Shown: positions 11,537-24,300 of the stretch, piece by piece
Layout: the number at the start of each line of letters is the position of its first letter
Numbering within the stretch: the stretch's first letter is position 1
Virus record (IMG/VR): IMGVR_UViG_3300008952_000052
Coordinates: 1 to 59,885 of that record
DNA length: 59,885 nt
Origin: a virus
Direction: 5' to 3' (one strand)
Translations under genes and position numbers: made by a program
Notes under the pieces: generated by a model
What the model was told of the DNA's origin: nothing
What the model saw: only the letters and a program-made list of their open reading frames with translations
Databases searched by the model: none

Positions 11537-14500
11537 TTATTCCTTAATGTAAGGTACGGGTGTAATCATTGGATCTGGATGATGTTGTGAATTTGGGGCG
11601 AACATGGGCTTTCCACAGATTCGATACCGATCACAAGCTGCATACCCATCACCATACCCACTTGGGGAAATTTTCCCTCCAATGTTGATACCCACATCTC
11701 TTATGGAAGGACTACCAAAGAAACCATAGGTCATAATTATCATCTGAAGCTCATCACCAGCAGATACTTGAGTAGGTTCTGTGAAAGCTGTCTCAGCAAA
11801 GTTTCTCACAAGCAGAGCTTTAGCTGCCAAGATTCCACCTTTAAGAACAGGTTGCAGAGAAGAAGAAAACGAACCACTAACCCAATCAATCGGGCCACCC
11901 GGATTCTGCCCACCCAAGAGCATTGCTGATCCACCACCTCTAAAGATACGGAATTTCTTTGTACCAGAAGGATTGTCTACATTGTGATACGGAGTGTACC
12001 CTAAGATCCCACCATCACACATTGTAATCATTTCACTTGGAATACTCAGAAATCTACTCACTTCTTCACCGTTTTCCGTCAATGGAAGAAGGGTCTGAAG
12101 AGGTCTGATGTTAGAAGGAAAAGTCTGAAGCGCACTGGCTTTGTCATTCAAGATGTTTTCACAAAGGAAATCACTATCATTCATAAGAAGACCAAGCGGT
12201 AGTCTTTCGGTCATTCCTGTCAGGTTCATCTGACAAACACCATCACCAGCATTGACAGGAAGGTCTTTTCCACCAGTGAAATTTACTTTTGTTACAATTG
12301 GCGCACCCACTTTCCTATTATCTCTTTTCGATATCAGCCTGATTAGCTGCGTAGGAGAAAAGCCAGCAGTTGGGTGGGTAATCTCCAATTGAAGATCATT
12401 CCCCTGCTCTCCTGTAACAATAGATTCAAACTCAACATAGGTTCCATCACTATGTGCAGTACAGGTTAGGTTTAGGTGTTCTGAGTTATTAACGACATAA
12501 GCCATTTTCTTAAAAGTAGCTTCCATATCAACAACTTCGGATACCATAGTGATGGTATACGAAACTGGTGGTAAGGTAAGAGGACCTATTTCAGTAGGAG
12601 CCGAAGAGGTGGCAGAAACTTTTAATTTTCCCATAGCACCTGAACCAGAACCATCTCCTGAGTCAACCCAAGCATGATAGATCACTGGTGGTGGGTACTG
12701 AGAAGATGAACCAAAAAGATTAGGTTCTATAGAGACTGAACAAGCGGTGTGAGCATAAGCATCAATGTTCATATCTGAACGGGAAATTGTAAAATCTCCA
12801 AACCCCTGATTGTCTATGGTTTTCATAGATTGGCTGTCATTTACTGCCAGAGGATCATCAAGGGGTTCTAAGGTTCCAAATTCAATATCTACTTCAGCAG
12901 TTTGAGTAATTGTCTTTGTTACCATTTTCACTTCATGGGTACGAATCGCAATTCCCCCTGAAAGATTTTCCAGCAACCTAACCCATACTTTTAGACCATC
13001 TAAACGAGTAAATTCAAAAGTAAGACCTTCTATTGCAGCAGCGTAACCTAAAGAAGCAGGAAACCAAGCATCGTTCCAGTCTATGGCAGAAGGCTCTACT
13101 GTTGGAACACTTTGAATAAGTGCAGTGGCTCTGGAAGTGTTGGTTAACTGGCTCTCAGAGAAAGCTCTGGTGACAGTCTGAAGCCTATTTGCCGTTGAAG
13201 AAGATGGGATACGAGACTTATCAGTTTGAAAATACCCTACGTCCATAAAGGTTCCGGGGTATAGCTGACCACCAAATTTCCCTGTTCCCATAGAAGTATA
13301 GAAGTCTACACTTGCCATAACCTGAAAGGCTCTTGCATTGGGTGTTTCGATTTGACCATTGCCATTACTATCGAATTGTTGAACGGGTGTTTTCACTTGG
13401 TAGGCTGAAGCTACTGGTATCTGACCATATCTTCTTTCACAATCAGTAATGGTTCTGGTTGATCCATTACGAGACATGTAGGGATCTCCCTGATAAACCG
13501 TTCTGGAATATGTCGTATAGAACCGATTGCTCAGAGCAGCAGCACAAGGGAACACCATATTTAAGTCTTCCAATTGGAAGTCTGTCGGGCCGCCACTTGG
13601 ATTTACAAAGTCGGTAAGTATATTGCCCTGTGCATCGTGATTTCTCATCAACACATAGTTATTGCCATTGATCCACTCTTTAGCGAAGCCAAAAATAACA
13701 CACTCTACAATGTAGTTGAAATCCTCAAATTTCTCTTTAACAGAAGTGCTGTCATTGAATTTATGGTTGGGAGATAGGGTTGTATCAATCACATTCTCAG
13801 GAATGATATATGTATGATCTCCATTCTCTCCAGTAAGATCCAAAGCACCATCTTGCATAATAAACAAGGTTTGCTTGTGATTATCCATACGAAGGAGGTT
13901 TGTGGCTGAGTCTGCCTCCATAGTGGTTCTATCAGCAGCAAATGTCACACCACCTTTGGCAATGTAATCATCATAATCATAGACCCCGTAAATTCTTGCT
14001 ACTCCAAGATAGGGAGGAAGCTGAATTCCTTTCAGACCAGCACCAAGATCACTACTTCTCACATTGGTGAATTTTGCGACAACAGCTTTCTCATTGTCAG
14101 TCACTGTCGCTATATCAGTAGACTTCCTTGCGTGATAGAAAGGTTTGTTAAGAACACCACCTATTGAGGTTCCGTGTACACCATAGGAAGCAGGGGTGTC
14201 TGTTCTAAAGAACAAAGGCTTTACCTGATTTCCTCCAGAGATATTATCCTCACCGCCAATAATCTTAAAGACTGGATTGTTCAGCGTGGTGCTGTCTACG
14301 AAAAGATGATTGATACCAGCAAGGAAATTACCTGAACCTGTATTCATCGGAATGTCTTGCCTACCGAATTTAGGCATTACTTCTGGTGGGAGAGCAAAAG
14401 CCATTTGCTTTCCACTGGTTGCAGTACCAGAGAATAGTGTCAACCCATCTTTAGATGTTCCATTTGGATAGGCATAGGAACCAATCAGGCTCATTGTATT

Positions 14501-17500
14501 AGTTGTGGCTGATGTGGCACAATGAACAGTCATTTGTCGTGAGCGATATGGTCTAATGACAAGGCTCTTAGAACCTCTGTCAAATAGAACCTCATTCTCC
14601 CTATCTTGCTCTGAGTTAGCAATAACTCTCCCACCATAGGAAGGAGCATCGGGTGCATGCCAGCCCAAAGCAGGTAGTGCATTCCAGAGTTGTGCTTGTA
14701 TCGCATCAAATTCAATGTTCGCAGCAGGGGTTCCTGTTGCAGCAGAGAAAGTACTGTCTAAACCACCCTTTGATTCTCTGAGATAATCACTACTCCCGTT
14801 TGTTAAGGCTACAGTGTGGATCTTGTCTGGAACCCTTGCCATCGCACCTCTGTTCGGTTCGTAAAGCAAGGTAGTCGAAATGCAAATCTTAGAAGGCATC
14901 CGACCTTTGTCTGTTCCGTCATTATTGGCAGTAGGAACAGAATAATCAAGAGGGGAACCACTACCAGCCTCCAATTCACTCTTCGCCCACCTATGTCCTT
15001 TCAGCCCCTGAATATCTGTAAGAGCAATACACAAGGCACTGGAACCCAAAGTGAAACCATTCCCATCAAGAGAGTGTGTGTGTTGAGATCTGAATTCTGC
15101 TGTTAGAGTAGCACTGCTGGTTGTTTCCCAATTCGTGAATTCTGTATCCAGAGCTTCTACAACAACAGAAGTGGCATTAGCTGCATCCCACATTGTGTAT
15201 CCAGCCGTACCAACACCCACCACCTTAAATACACCATTATTCTCTCTGGCATTAGCCGTATTATCACCATAAAGGACGAGATAAACCTCTGAGGACTGCC
15301 CTGTAGTATCCCTACCATAATCAGTCAGCATATCCCAAAGGGTGCGCTCACCGTGTATCATTGGAGAGGTTACGAGAGAGGCATCTGAGGTAAAATCATT
15401 ATTGCTGTCTTTGTGGTAATACCCACCAACAGTATCAAAGTTAATACCAAGATCGATCTCTCCCTTATTTCCAAAGGCATAGGTAGTAAAAGGAACCAGA
15501 TTTGTATTCAAAGTGGAAACAGTAGTCTTTAGCGTAGCGTGGAGAACACCACCTAAGACGATAAAGGGATACTCAAAATTATAAGCCCTGCTTGGATACA
15601 TTGGGCCGGGTCGCTTTAATGCGGCATTAGGATCAAAGCTCTCTTCACCATATGGTTTAGGATTGTGAGAAGGCAATTCCAACGCTCTTAAAGTCACTGG
15701 GTATTGGTTCCCATTCAGAGGATCGATAACAGGATACCCTGTCTTCCAGAATTCTCTTGGGGAAACAAACCGAACCGCCTTCTCACTTCCATCTCTGAAA
15801 GTATTTCTGGCTCCGCTGGTTCCATCTTCCCCTCCAATGTGAAGAAAGATGATTGAACCGTTTGTGAAAGTTCCATTGGCTCCTTCGTTATTCAAAAACC
15901 CACTTGGCTTAAAATCAGGAGCAACATCCCAACCCACATTAGTATCAAATTGATCTTGGGTTGCACCATTCAATAGGGTGACATCATTATCAAGTAGAAT
16001 TGTTACATCTCTCTGAAGAACCGCACTGTCAGAAAATACGGTACGAATTCCATCTGTTCCATCCATCGCTTCAGTTTGAAGAGGAACGTCTGTGGTTCCA
16101 TCAGAAAAGAGATAGGAAACCTCAGTAACAATGGGGCCTTCCGTATCTCCAACAGCAGCCCTCTTATATGTTGAGTGTAATTCTCCCTTTAATAACAACC
16201 CTAAATTATGCTGAAGAATTCTATGATAATCCCATTCCCCCATCGTTACCGATCTACGGAGGTCTAAAAGATCCTCTTTTGCTATCTCATCAGCAAATTT
16301 TCCATTTGGGTTTGTATTGAAAAATTGAATGGGTGATGAGGCTAAATGAGCCGTAGCAGAAGTACCATACCTTCCTCTTTGAGAGAGGGTTAAAGTCAAA
16401 TTTGGTGAGGTTATATTGATTGCAGAAAGCCCTATAATTTCCGATCCAATTCTTATGTGAAGATTTTCTACGGTATGTCTACTATCGTCCAGACCAGAGC
16501 CTATCAATCCTTCTACTTCTACCACTCCCGTAGCTGAAGAAGTAAGATCCGCTTTCAAAGTTGCTGATGTAAGAAGTTTAGCTCCTTCTCTTGGGTTTGC
16601 TAAATAAGCAGAAGATGGGGTTCTGTTCAAAGCTCCGTTCTGATTAGCATTACCACTAATGTTCACAGCCACAAAGGGGTTTGAATTTCTTCTGAAAACA
16701 GCGCAGATTGGAATAGCATAAACATATCCATCAACCGTTCCAAGACCATTATCAGGATTCCCATCCCCTGCTCTCCAAAGAGAGGGATCACTCAGAGTAT
16801 CTTGCATGTTTGCAAAGGGCAGTGCTGCTACTGGTGTGCTTGCCGTTCCTTGTCCAAGTATATTAGGGTCACCTAATCCATCAGGATGCTCCTGAAGGGC
16901 TACACCAGCCCCTAAACCAGCCCCTGAACCATAAACTCTGATACGGTATTGGATTTGTACTCTTTCAGAAGTTTCAAATCCAATGTTGGGATCTTCCAAA
17001 TCATCAACGATATTCGTACCACCATATTCTGTATTACCATATTTCCAAATGGTAGTGGCTGAAGGCTTGTTCACTGTTGAAGGATTAGGAGCAACGAGGG
17101 TCTTCCACACTTCTAAGAAAACAAAATCTACTCGACTGTCTGTAGCTGGAGGGGGATTAAGTTTAATTCGATTTGAGTATGCACCATGCTCTGTTCCACA
17201 AACAGGAACAATCATCCCTGCTACATTAGCATACAGAAAGGGTTGATTAGACCCATCTTCCTGACCCAAATAGAAATGATTACTCCAACCTCCCTTAAAC
17301 ATGAAGTCTTGTGCGGATCTGGTTGGATCAATAATAAAACCTGAATTCATACAGGAGCGAATTTGCTGCTGCATTTGTTCAACGTCCACCTGAGACATGA
17401 GGTTTAATTCACTATCAAGTGGTGGCTTCCCTTTCTGCCACACTACAGTTGAAAACTGTCTATCAATTGCAGATAAGGTTCTGCTTACACCATTTCCAAA

Positions 17501-17512
17501 TTTCTCAGACAT
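11537..17512 (-). CDS. Giant fibre-type structural protein, 1991 aa
   Basis: A very long, Gly/Ser/Thr/Asn-rich, beta-predicted virion protein, probably part of the tail-fibre or appendage set. The N-terminal about 420 residues contain WQKGKPPLDSELNL (25-38), DFVFLEVWKTLVAP (129-142), QIQYRIRV, GTVDGYVYAIPIC, and LLDLRR. All of these recur in the 1155-aa protein at 30971, so the two are paralogues with the same virion-attachment module. The C-terminus (AKALLVRNF ... DELQMIIMTYGFF) also resembles the end of that protein. A GG-x-D type domain (FTGGKDLP) lies near residue 1770. No enzymatic active site is visible. SD GGGG is eight bases before ATG. Confidence 0.85.
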   Translation of the reverse strand: MSEKFGNGVSRTLSAIDRQFSTVVWQKGKPPLDSELNLMSQVDVEQMQQQIRSCMNSGFIIDPTRSAQDFMFKGGWSNHFYLGQEDGSNQPFLYANVAGMIVPVCGTEHGAYSNRIKLNPPPATDSRVDFVFLEVWKTLVAPNPSTVNKPSATTIWKYGNTEYGGTNIVDDLEDPNIGFETSERVQIQYRIRVYGSGAGLGAGVALQEHPDGLGDPNILGQGTASTPVAALPFANMQDTLSDPSLWRAGDGNPDNGLGTVDGYVYAIPICAVFRRNSNPFVAVNISGNANQNGALNRTPSSAYLANPREGAKLLTSATLKADLTSSATGVVEVEGLIGSGLDDSRHTVENLHIRIGSEIIGLSAINITSPNLTLTLSQRGRYGTSATAHLASSPIQFFNTNPNGKFADEIAKEDLLDLRRSVTMGEWDYHRILQHNLGLLLKGELHSTYKRAAVGDTEGPIVTEVSYLFSDGTTDVPLQTEAMDGTDGIRTVFSDSAVLQRDVTILLDNDVTLLNGATQDQFDTNVGWDVAPDFKPSGFLNNEGANGTFTNGSIIFLHIGGEDGTSGARNTFRDGSEKAVRFVSPREFWKTGYPVIDPLNGNQYPVTLRALELPSHNPKPYGEESFDPNAALKRPGPMYPSRAYNFEYPFIVLGGVLHATLKTTVSTLNTNLVPFTTYAFGNKGEIDLGINFDTVGGYYHKDSNNDFTSDASLVTSPMIHGERTLWDMLTDYGRDTTGQSSEVYLVLYGDNTANARENNGVFKVVGVGTAGYTMWDAANATSVVVEALDTEFTNWETTSSATLTAEFRSQHTHSLDGNGFTLGSSALCIALTDIQGLKGHRWAKSELEAGSGSPLDYSVPTANNDGTDKGRMPSKICISTTLLYEPNRGAMARVPDKIHTVALTNGSSDYLRESKGGLDSTFSAATGTPAANIEFDAIQAQLWNALPALGWHAPDAPSYGGRVIANSEQDRENEVLFDRGSKSLVIRPYRSRQMTVHCATSATTNTMSLIGSYAYPNGTSKDGLTLFSGTATSGKQMAFALPPEVMPKFGRQDIPMNTGSGNFLAGINHLFVDSTTLNNPVFKIIGGEDNISGGNQVKPLFFRTDTPASYGVHGTSIGGVLNKPFYHARKSTDIATVTDNEKAVVAKFTNVRSSDLGAGLKGIQLPPYLGVARIYGVYDYDDYIAKGGVTFAADRTTMEADSATNLLRMDNHKQTLFIMQDGALDLTGENGDHTYIIPENVIDTTLSPNHKFNDSTSVKEKFEDFNYIVECVIFGFAKEWINGNNYVLMRNHDAQGNILTDFVNPSGGPTDFQLEDLNMVFPCAAALSNRFYTTYSRTVYQGDPYMSRNGSTRTITDCERRYGQIPVASAYQVKTPVQQFDSNGNGQIETPNARAFQVMASVDFYTSMGTGKFGGQLYPGTFMDVGYFQTDKSRIPSSSTANRLQTVTRAFSESQLTNTSRATALIQSVPTVEPSAIDWNDAWFPASLGYAAAIEGLTFEFTRLDGLKVWVRLLENLSGGIAIRTHEVKMVTKTITQTAEVDIEFGTLEPLDDPLAVNDSQSMKTIDNQGFGDFTISRSDMNIDAYAHTACSVSIEPNLFGSSSQYPPPVIYHAWVDSGDGSGSGAMGKLKVSATSSAPTEIGPLTLPPVSYTITMVSEVVDMEATFKKMAYVVNNSEHLNLTCTAHSDGTYVEFESIVTGEQGNDLQLEITHPTAGFSPTQLIRLISKRDNRKVGAPIVTKVNFTGGKDLPVNAGDGVCQMNLTGMTERLPLGLLMNDSDFLCENILNDKASALQTFPSNIRPLQTLLPLTENGEEVSRFLSIPSEMITMCDGGILGYTPYHNVDNPSGTKKFRIFRGGGSAMLLGGQNPGGPIDWVSGSFSSSLQPVLKGGILAAKALLVRNFAETAFTEPTQVSAGDELQMIIMTYGFFGSPSIRDVGINIGGKISPSGYGDGYAACDRYRICGKPMFAPNSQHHPDPMITPVPYIKE

Positions 17513-17525
17513 TATTTTTTCCCCA

Positions 17526-18359
17526 TTAGAACATCACACCATAGTGAGCAAGATATACTTTGGCTCCACTATCGTTTTTGAAAGCAATTTTGAGACTATC
17601 GACCTTGCAGCAAAAAGAGAGAGGTTCCAACCGCTTGGCACTATGCCAAGTGGTTCCACCATCTATAGAAAGATAGACAGAAAAATCAGTTGGCTCTTGG
17701 GCTATCTCTTTTATTTGACGGTGTGAAGGCTGGTTTTTTACACCGTGAACACCAAAATTAGTTGAAGAGAGAATATCGTGTGTGACCACAAACTCATAAA
17801 TTTTCCAGTAGACCATAAATTGATCCGCACCACCACCACTTGATACCGAACCAACATAGGGAGAGATATCAATTGCACTGGTAATCATCATCCCCGGCTT
17901 CACAGGAGACACTGTAGTATTAGCTGGAAGTATTGCAGTAGAGGTGGGGCTATTCCCATCATCTACACCAGAACCCACTCTTCCCGTTTGGTATCGTGGA
18001 TACCAAGTGTTTACCCCATCAGGAAAAGTAGCAGTGGGGTCAAAGCCTCCACTGGTTGAAACACTTAAATCTTGATCTGTTAAAATCGGGTTGAAGAAGA
18101 TGTACTCATACATAGGGTACTTCGCCAACAACTCAGCAAAGCCCCTACTACTTAAATCTCCACCATCAACAGGCAAAACATAGCTGTTAAGGTCTACAGA
18201 GAGGGAAACCCCATCTGGAGAGCAGAGAATATACCTACCATTTACAGGTGTTAGGGTTCCAAGATTCGGAGCCTTCATTTCCACCTGAGTTATCAGAGGC
18301 TTATTTGAAGGATTCTTCAAGGCTGATGCGTGGCTTGCTAAGTCTACATATGTTCTCAT
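17526..18359 (-). CDS. Fibre-associated protein, 277 aa
   Basis: A beta-rich soluble protein located between the two largest fibre genes, with 13-base gaps on both sides. It has sequences such as YILCSPDGVSLSVDLNSYV and VYLSIDGGTTWHSAKR. The SDGGTTW-like motif is typical of beta-propeller or BNR repeats, but only one copy is seen. The end (KVYLAHYGVMF) resembles the short receptor-tip or trimer-closing ends of tail proteins. A role as tail-fibre cap or connector is inferred from position. SD AGGA supports the start. Confidence 0.75.
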   Translation of the reverse strand: MRTYVDLASHASALKNPSNKPLITQVEMKAPNLGTLTPVNGRYILCSPDGVSLSVDLNSYVLPVDGGDLSSRGFAELLAKYPMYEYIFFNPILTDQDLSVSTSGGFDPTATFPDGVNTWYPRYQTGRVGSGVDDGNSPTSTAILPANTTVSPVKPGMMITSAIDISPYVGSVSSGGGADQFMVYWKIYEFVVTHDILSSTNFGVHGVKNQPSHRQIKEIAQEPTDFSVYLSIDGGTTWHSAKRLEPLSFCCKVDSLKIAFKNDSGAKVYLAHYGVMF

Positions 18360-18372
18360 AATAAATCCTAAA

Positions 18373-21300
18373 TCAGTTGTTTCCCGTTACTTTTTTTTCT
18401 GCTGTTCCAAAAGAGGTTTCAACATCAAAAGAACATCGAACAGGGCCAACCCAAACTCCATTATTAGAAAGAGCTTGGGAAGCGTGACCAATTTCACCAT
18501 AGTTTGTTGAAATTTCTAAAAATACCCTCGCTCCAGTTGGAAGCATAGATCCGTCCTGTTCTGGACTACCAAATACATTAAGAATATTTTCTAACCAAGT
18601 ACCAACTTTGTTATTTGGCATCCCTGCATTGTTTAATCTTCTACCAAAATGAGCAAATCTTTCATCCCCTGAAGCCTGACTACTAACAAATTGTTCTGTG
18701 GCTATGAAATCACTAATTCCAGAATTCCATTGCCATTTAGGAGCCATTGAGCCAATTGTTCCAGCAACAGAAATTCTTTCCCCTTTAGCATTTTTAGGTG
18801 GGTCAAATTTCTCTCCCACTGGTGTTAAAGCTATTGTAAAGCTATGAGGGCAAGTCTTCGTGTTTCGTCTATGAATATTTGGAATTGAAGATATTGCAGC
18901 ATCGTTCTTATCCACATTAAAAATTGTTGGTGCGAAATTGGTCGGAGATCCTTCTGACCACTGTCTTGGGTGGGGTGCTGTTGCTCTATGAGCTACCACA
19001 ATTCCAGTCATAGTAGCAGCACTAAGACTGGCTGGCCCCTCACCCACAGGCCCTCTAATAAACCCTGACCCATCTGTGCCTCTTGAAAAGATATCCCCAT
19101 TATTCACAATTCCACTTGTGAAAAAATCTCTCACCCCTCCAGAGGTTCTGGAAATTCTTGGGTAAATACCAGCTAAAGCAAGACTGGATTCTTGAGTGAG
19201 GAATGGAGCCGTAAAATTCTTTGTCCAAGATTGACCAAGAAAACCATCACCATCTACACCATAATTATTTTGGGAGTAGGTAGCATTTGCCATTACCATA
19301 GAGGTGCTATAATCATAGTTGGAGGCAGCAAAGAAATTAGTTGCAGTATCAAAGTCAATACCACCCCAAACTACAGGATAATGTGGGTTTCCAATACAAG
19401 AGTGGTGGATATGAGAAGATTGATGAGTAACCTGTTCCTGATATAGAGAGTGGAGAACACCTCTGGCATAAGACTTAGCATTCAATAAGCCATAATCAGG
19501 AGGATCTATAAAGCCGAAACCGCTCTCAGGGTCGCCACTCGCCCAATCAGAAGGTATTTGGGTTCCTACCGTCTGACTTCTGGATGCGGAACCCGTATCA
19601 ACAAACTGCTCCATTACATTAGGCATAAGATCACCTGACTCTCTATTCACATAGAGAGGGATCACAATGGTTCCACCACCAACCCCAGCACCAGCAGCAC
19701 CTACATTAAAGAAGGAATTTAAGTAGTCAATATTATGTGTCGCAATGGCATTAGGACAACGACCCCCCAACCCAAATCCTTCTGACCCACTATGGAGGTA
19801 TGTACTATTTAAATTCGTCCTACTTGCGAATGTGACAGCAAATCCAGTACCATAAGCCCCACCACCTAAAAATTCCCAACCAACCATCCCTGATCCTTGG
19901 AACACAATTGACCTTTGTTGGGAGATAGCTGGATTTGTACTTCTGTTTGTATTCCACTCCAACATTACGCAATCACCGATATGCTGTGCGCTAACCTCTA
20001 AAAGCGCACCTGAAGGGGTCAAAGAAGAATTCCTTGCAGCCAGATTAATTGCAAGAGCAATATTCTTTGCAATAGCATATCTTTCATACACTATTGCCGA
20101 ACCCATACCCTGCCACTGCCCTATGAAGAATTCATAGTCATTAGCACCAGTTACGGGGTCAAATGGGCTGGTTTGAGCAGTGAAGGATCTACATATGAAG
20201 TTCCATGCGTTTCCATTACCATCGTTTATTGTGAAAGCTACTTTTTGCTCATAATCTCCAGCCGCAAATTTAGCGGAGTCTGGCCTCTGCCTAACTCTAA
20301 AATAACACCTATCTATAGTAGGAATTCTGGATTGAGTAGAGGGTAGCTCAACAACAAGATTGAAAGCAATATGGTTTGTCCTCATAACCGCATTTGGTTG
20401 ACAGACAGGTAGCTCTTTATTTTGAGTTCCCGATACGGCTGAAGGTAAAACCTGCTCTGTTAAACCAGCTACCTCACGACCAGTTTCATACCAATCACTA
20501 TATTTCTTCCGATCTCCCCAAACACCGAAGTTTACCCAAAGCTTATTTAATCGAACACCTTTAGCATCAGCACCGCCTAATTGAAGGGCTTGCGTATATG
20601 CCTCTGTTAAATCTACACGAAGAGTTGGTGGGGGGCTGGAAGCATTGAATTGAACGGAATCACCACTTGGTTGTGGTAGTTGCAGTTGCCACCACTCACC
20701 AGAAGGACACCAATTATATAAAGAGTAATAAAAGAACGGCAGTGCTTTTTGTTCTGTATCATTGGTCATAAAGGTATTCAAATAACCAAGATCATCTCCG
20801 AAAATGTTATCCGCATTCCAAAGCTCTCTTTCATTTCTGGATCTCTCTGGATAGCTGGTATCTGGAAGACCAGCAGCGGTTATTGATGTGTTCCCCCAAA
20901 CATTAGTTCTTTGTATATTTTGACGAGACATCAACACCCAAGGGTTGATTCCTGTTAGCATAGTCTCAATATGATTGACGGAGTTAGTGATGATGTTGTT
21001 GAGGGTGATATGAGATAAATCAAGAATTTGCCCACCAACCCCAACACCACCACTGGCTCCAAAACTTTGATGTTGAGTAGAGAACATAGAAGTAGAGGAA
21101 GCCGAATTGGGAGAGATTGTAATAATCTTCTCTTTATTTATGAGTTGAAGACTGTATTGAATCGTAGAATTCAAACTCATTGTGCTTGGAGGGTTTTGAG
21201 TAAGAGTGTCTTCCCAAACACCACCAACACCCAATGGGGAATACATTATGGAGTGAAATTTCTCTTCTTGGATATGTACAAGCTCTGTTTGGTAAACTTC

Positions 21301-24300
21301 ACAATCCCCCCCTACAACCATCTGATTTGTAGCAGGACACTTATTCAACCTAAAAATATCAACTTCTTTTTCAATGTGAGTACCAACTTTTTGAGCAGGG
21401 AAATTTGTCCACCCACTTCCCATTGGGAAATGCATGTAAGGAGAATTCTTTTTAATGTTTAGATAAGAACCAATATGCCTATCCGTTAAAGGCTCACTAA
21501 AGACCCAACGTAGACCATTTGCAGCACTGTTAACTTCTCTGGTGCTTGGTACTAAAGAACCACCACCTGACACCGTATAAGGATTTATCTTTATGTGGTT
21601 ATTCGCATCCCCAAAGAAAGCCGCAACCTCTGAGCTATGTCCTCTGTGTGAAATGAAGCCAATAGCATCGGGTCTTCCAATTGCCACTTCGGGAGTTGCG
21701 CTTTGATTATTATCATAAAACCTACCGTCTACTCTGGACAAGAAATTGATCTGTAAGAAGCCTGCTGGCCCACAAAGAGATTGGGCTTGTGCTGTGGTTA
21801 AAGCAGTGTAATTTACACTAACTTCTAAAGAGCAACCATGTTCGTAACCACCCCTTGTCTCAACATCCCAATAAAGGAAGGATACTCCTGTTGTTCCATC
21901 CCCAAAAATAAAATAACTTCCATTCAAATAAGGATCTGAATTGGCAAAGGCAGCAAGAGTAGTAGCATCAACAACCCCACCACTTTGAAGAGTGGCAGCA
22001 ACAACTGCCACTTGTTGAACAGGGGGTTGAGCGCCGGGGTCTTGTAATTTAATGGTAACGTGAAGGTTTGTATATGGTGGGGTTCCTGTTCCATCCCAAG
22101 CTTTAAAGAAGCCAAAACACTTCAGATTGCTTAACAGTCCACCGTTCCCATTAGTACGAGCATCCATAGCCATTCTAACAGAACCACCCCTTGCTTTAAG
22201 TGGGAGGCTACCATCTTGAGTTAAACCTTGCCCTCCTCTCATTCCCATTGAAGTTAGACCTTTTCGGGCTTCAGCAGTACCCTTCATTTGAACAATAGCT
22301 ACTGTACGATTGGAGTCTAACCAAGGAATATTATAGTCTTTAAGAATTCCAACAATCTGCCACCAACCCACATAGTTATAGTTGTTTGTACCGCAAATAT
22401 AGACATACCTATGAAGATCCTCAATTTTGAAGTCATACAACCCATCGTATAAAAAAGCATGTGCTTCAGCAATGGCAGTGTTTTCATCCGTAGGATCTAC
22501 ATAAGGAGGAATTAAGCCACCCAACACACTGGACTCCATCCCACTATGAGAAGGAACAACTGGAACAAATTCTACATTTGGAACAATACGATATTTGTGA
22601 CCAGCCAAAGGATTTCTTGGAATGTTATTGTCTGTACGATCTCCAAAGCCTGTATCAGCAAACGGAATTTTTTCATGTTTCATATGGTCTGAAATATCAA
22701 ACCCTATTTCTGGATCGACACCACCACTTAGGAACCAAACATTAATTGAATCTGTTGTACCATCAACAAAAGATTGGGTGGAAATCTTGCCAGCCTCTTC
22801 CATATAGCCTCCACCATCGTGTGTACCAGAACCGCTTGGATAGTTCATTGACCACCAAGCAAGGCCGGATGAGGCATTAAGGATCATACTTTCAGCGAAG
22901 GTGTCAGTTACCAGATTATCTGCTAAGGGTGAGGCATTATGACCCAATACAGATTCATAGGTTGGATCGGTTTGGTCATGGGTAGCAATAAACCAGCGAT
23001 TACCATCAAGCCCAACAGTCTCATTTCTAAACATTACTGTTACACGGTCTATGCTTGTAACAGTATCTACTTCCCAATGGCTAATGATGGCCTCTAACCT
23101 GCCTGCTGTCTCAGGAAACCCAGCAGAAACATAGTCAGCTTCAGGGATATCGTTTATCTGGGTGCAGATAAATTCAAGGGCTTGTTTTATCGGAACAGTA
23201 GCATGCGCTGTAGCTCCAAGTTGTGCAAGGGTTCTTTTCATGACATAAACAGTTCCCGTATGCTTCTCAACATAACCCCAAGTAATCTGTCCTTTGTTTG
23301 AGAAATGCAGATGAGCAGTAGGATCTACTCTAAATGTCCAAAACAGTTTAGCCCTGTCTCCACCCGTAATAATAGGTGATGGCTCATAGGGGCGAAGTGA
23401 GCCATGTGAGGTAAGCCTCTTGTCTTCTACTGTATTATATGCCCAATGGGTGTATTCGGAAAATGAGTGGATTGAAACAGTAGCACCCTCATCTTCAAAT
23501 AGGGCTGTAGTAGTAGAAGTGGCATCACCAAAGATACTACCCCCTACTCCGTGGAAGCCCATAGCATCCACGTTATATTCACCGCCACCACCAACCGTAC
23601 CGACCCCATAAGGTGAAGTTGTAGGCCAGTAATACTTTTGATGGTAAACCATCAAACGGGGATGTTCATTTTGAATTTGCTCATCGAAATCAAGATGGAA
23701 CCCCCAAGATTGCGTTTCTGCGAGAGGGTTTGAATTTACTTTTTCTATTAAATTAATAAGACTTTTAATCGTAGAAGTGCCAAGTGGAACCTCCCAAATA
23801 GTACCAGAACCACCAGCAGGAATAAAAGTCCATATTAGTTGATGCCAAGTACCACCAGCATATTTTGATAAAGTGAAAGTATCGCCAACTATAATTGCCT
23901 GAGCCGTCCTTATCTTTGGACAAATAGCCTCTACTTTAAAGGGGATATAAACACTTCCCGGAGTTGCCTGATCACCCCTTACGTTGTACCCCCTACCAGA
24001 ATCTCCGATTGTGAAAAACAAACCTGAAGTCACATCTTCAATAACCATCCCCGGCAAAACACGGACTTGTTGTGACATACTCGCTGTGTGCGCCAACCAA
24101 GAAAGTTGGTAGCCCCCAAGCGTAGCTGTTCTTCTATAAGAAGAAGCCCCGAAATAAGGGGAGCAACGACTATTTATATGACGGTAGCCAACAAAAAAGT
24201 TGCCCGGATTAGAAGGTTTCTTCTGGTGCGTATATGAGGCATTTACTGCTCCAAAGGTTCCGTCATATCCTCCATATGGGGGTACATGTCTGCCCAAAAT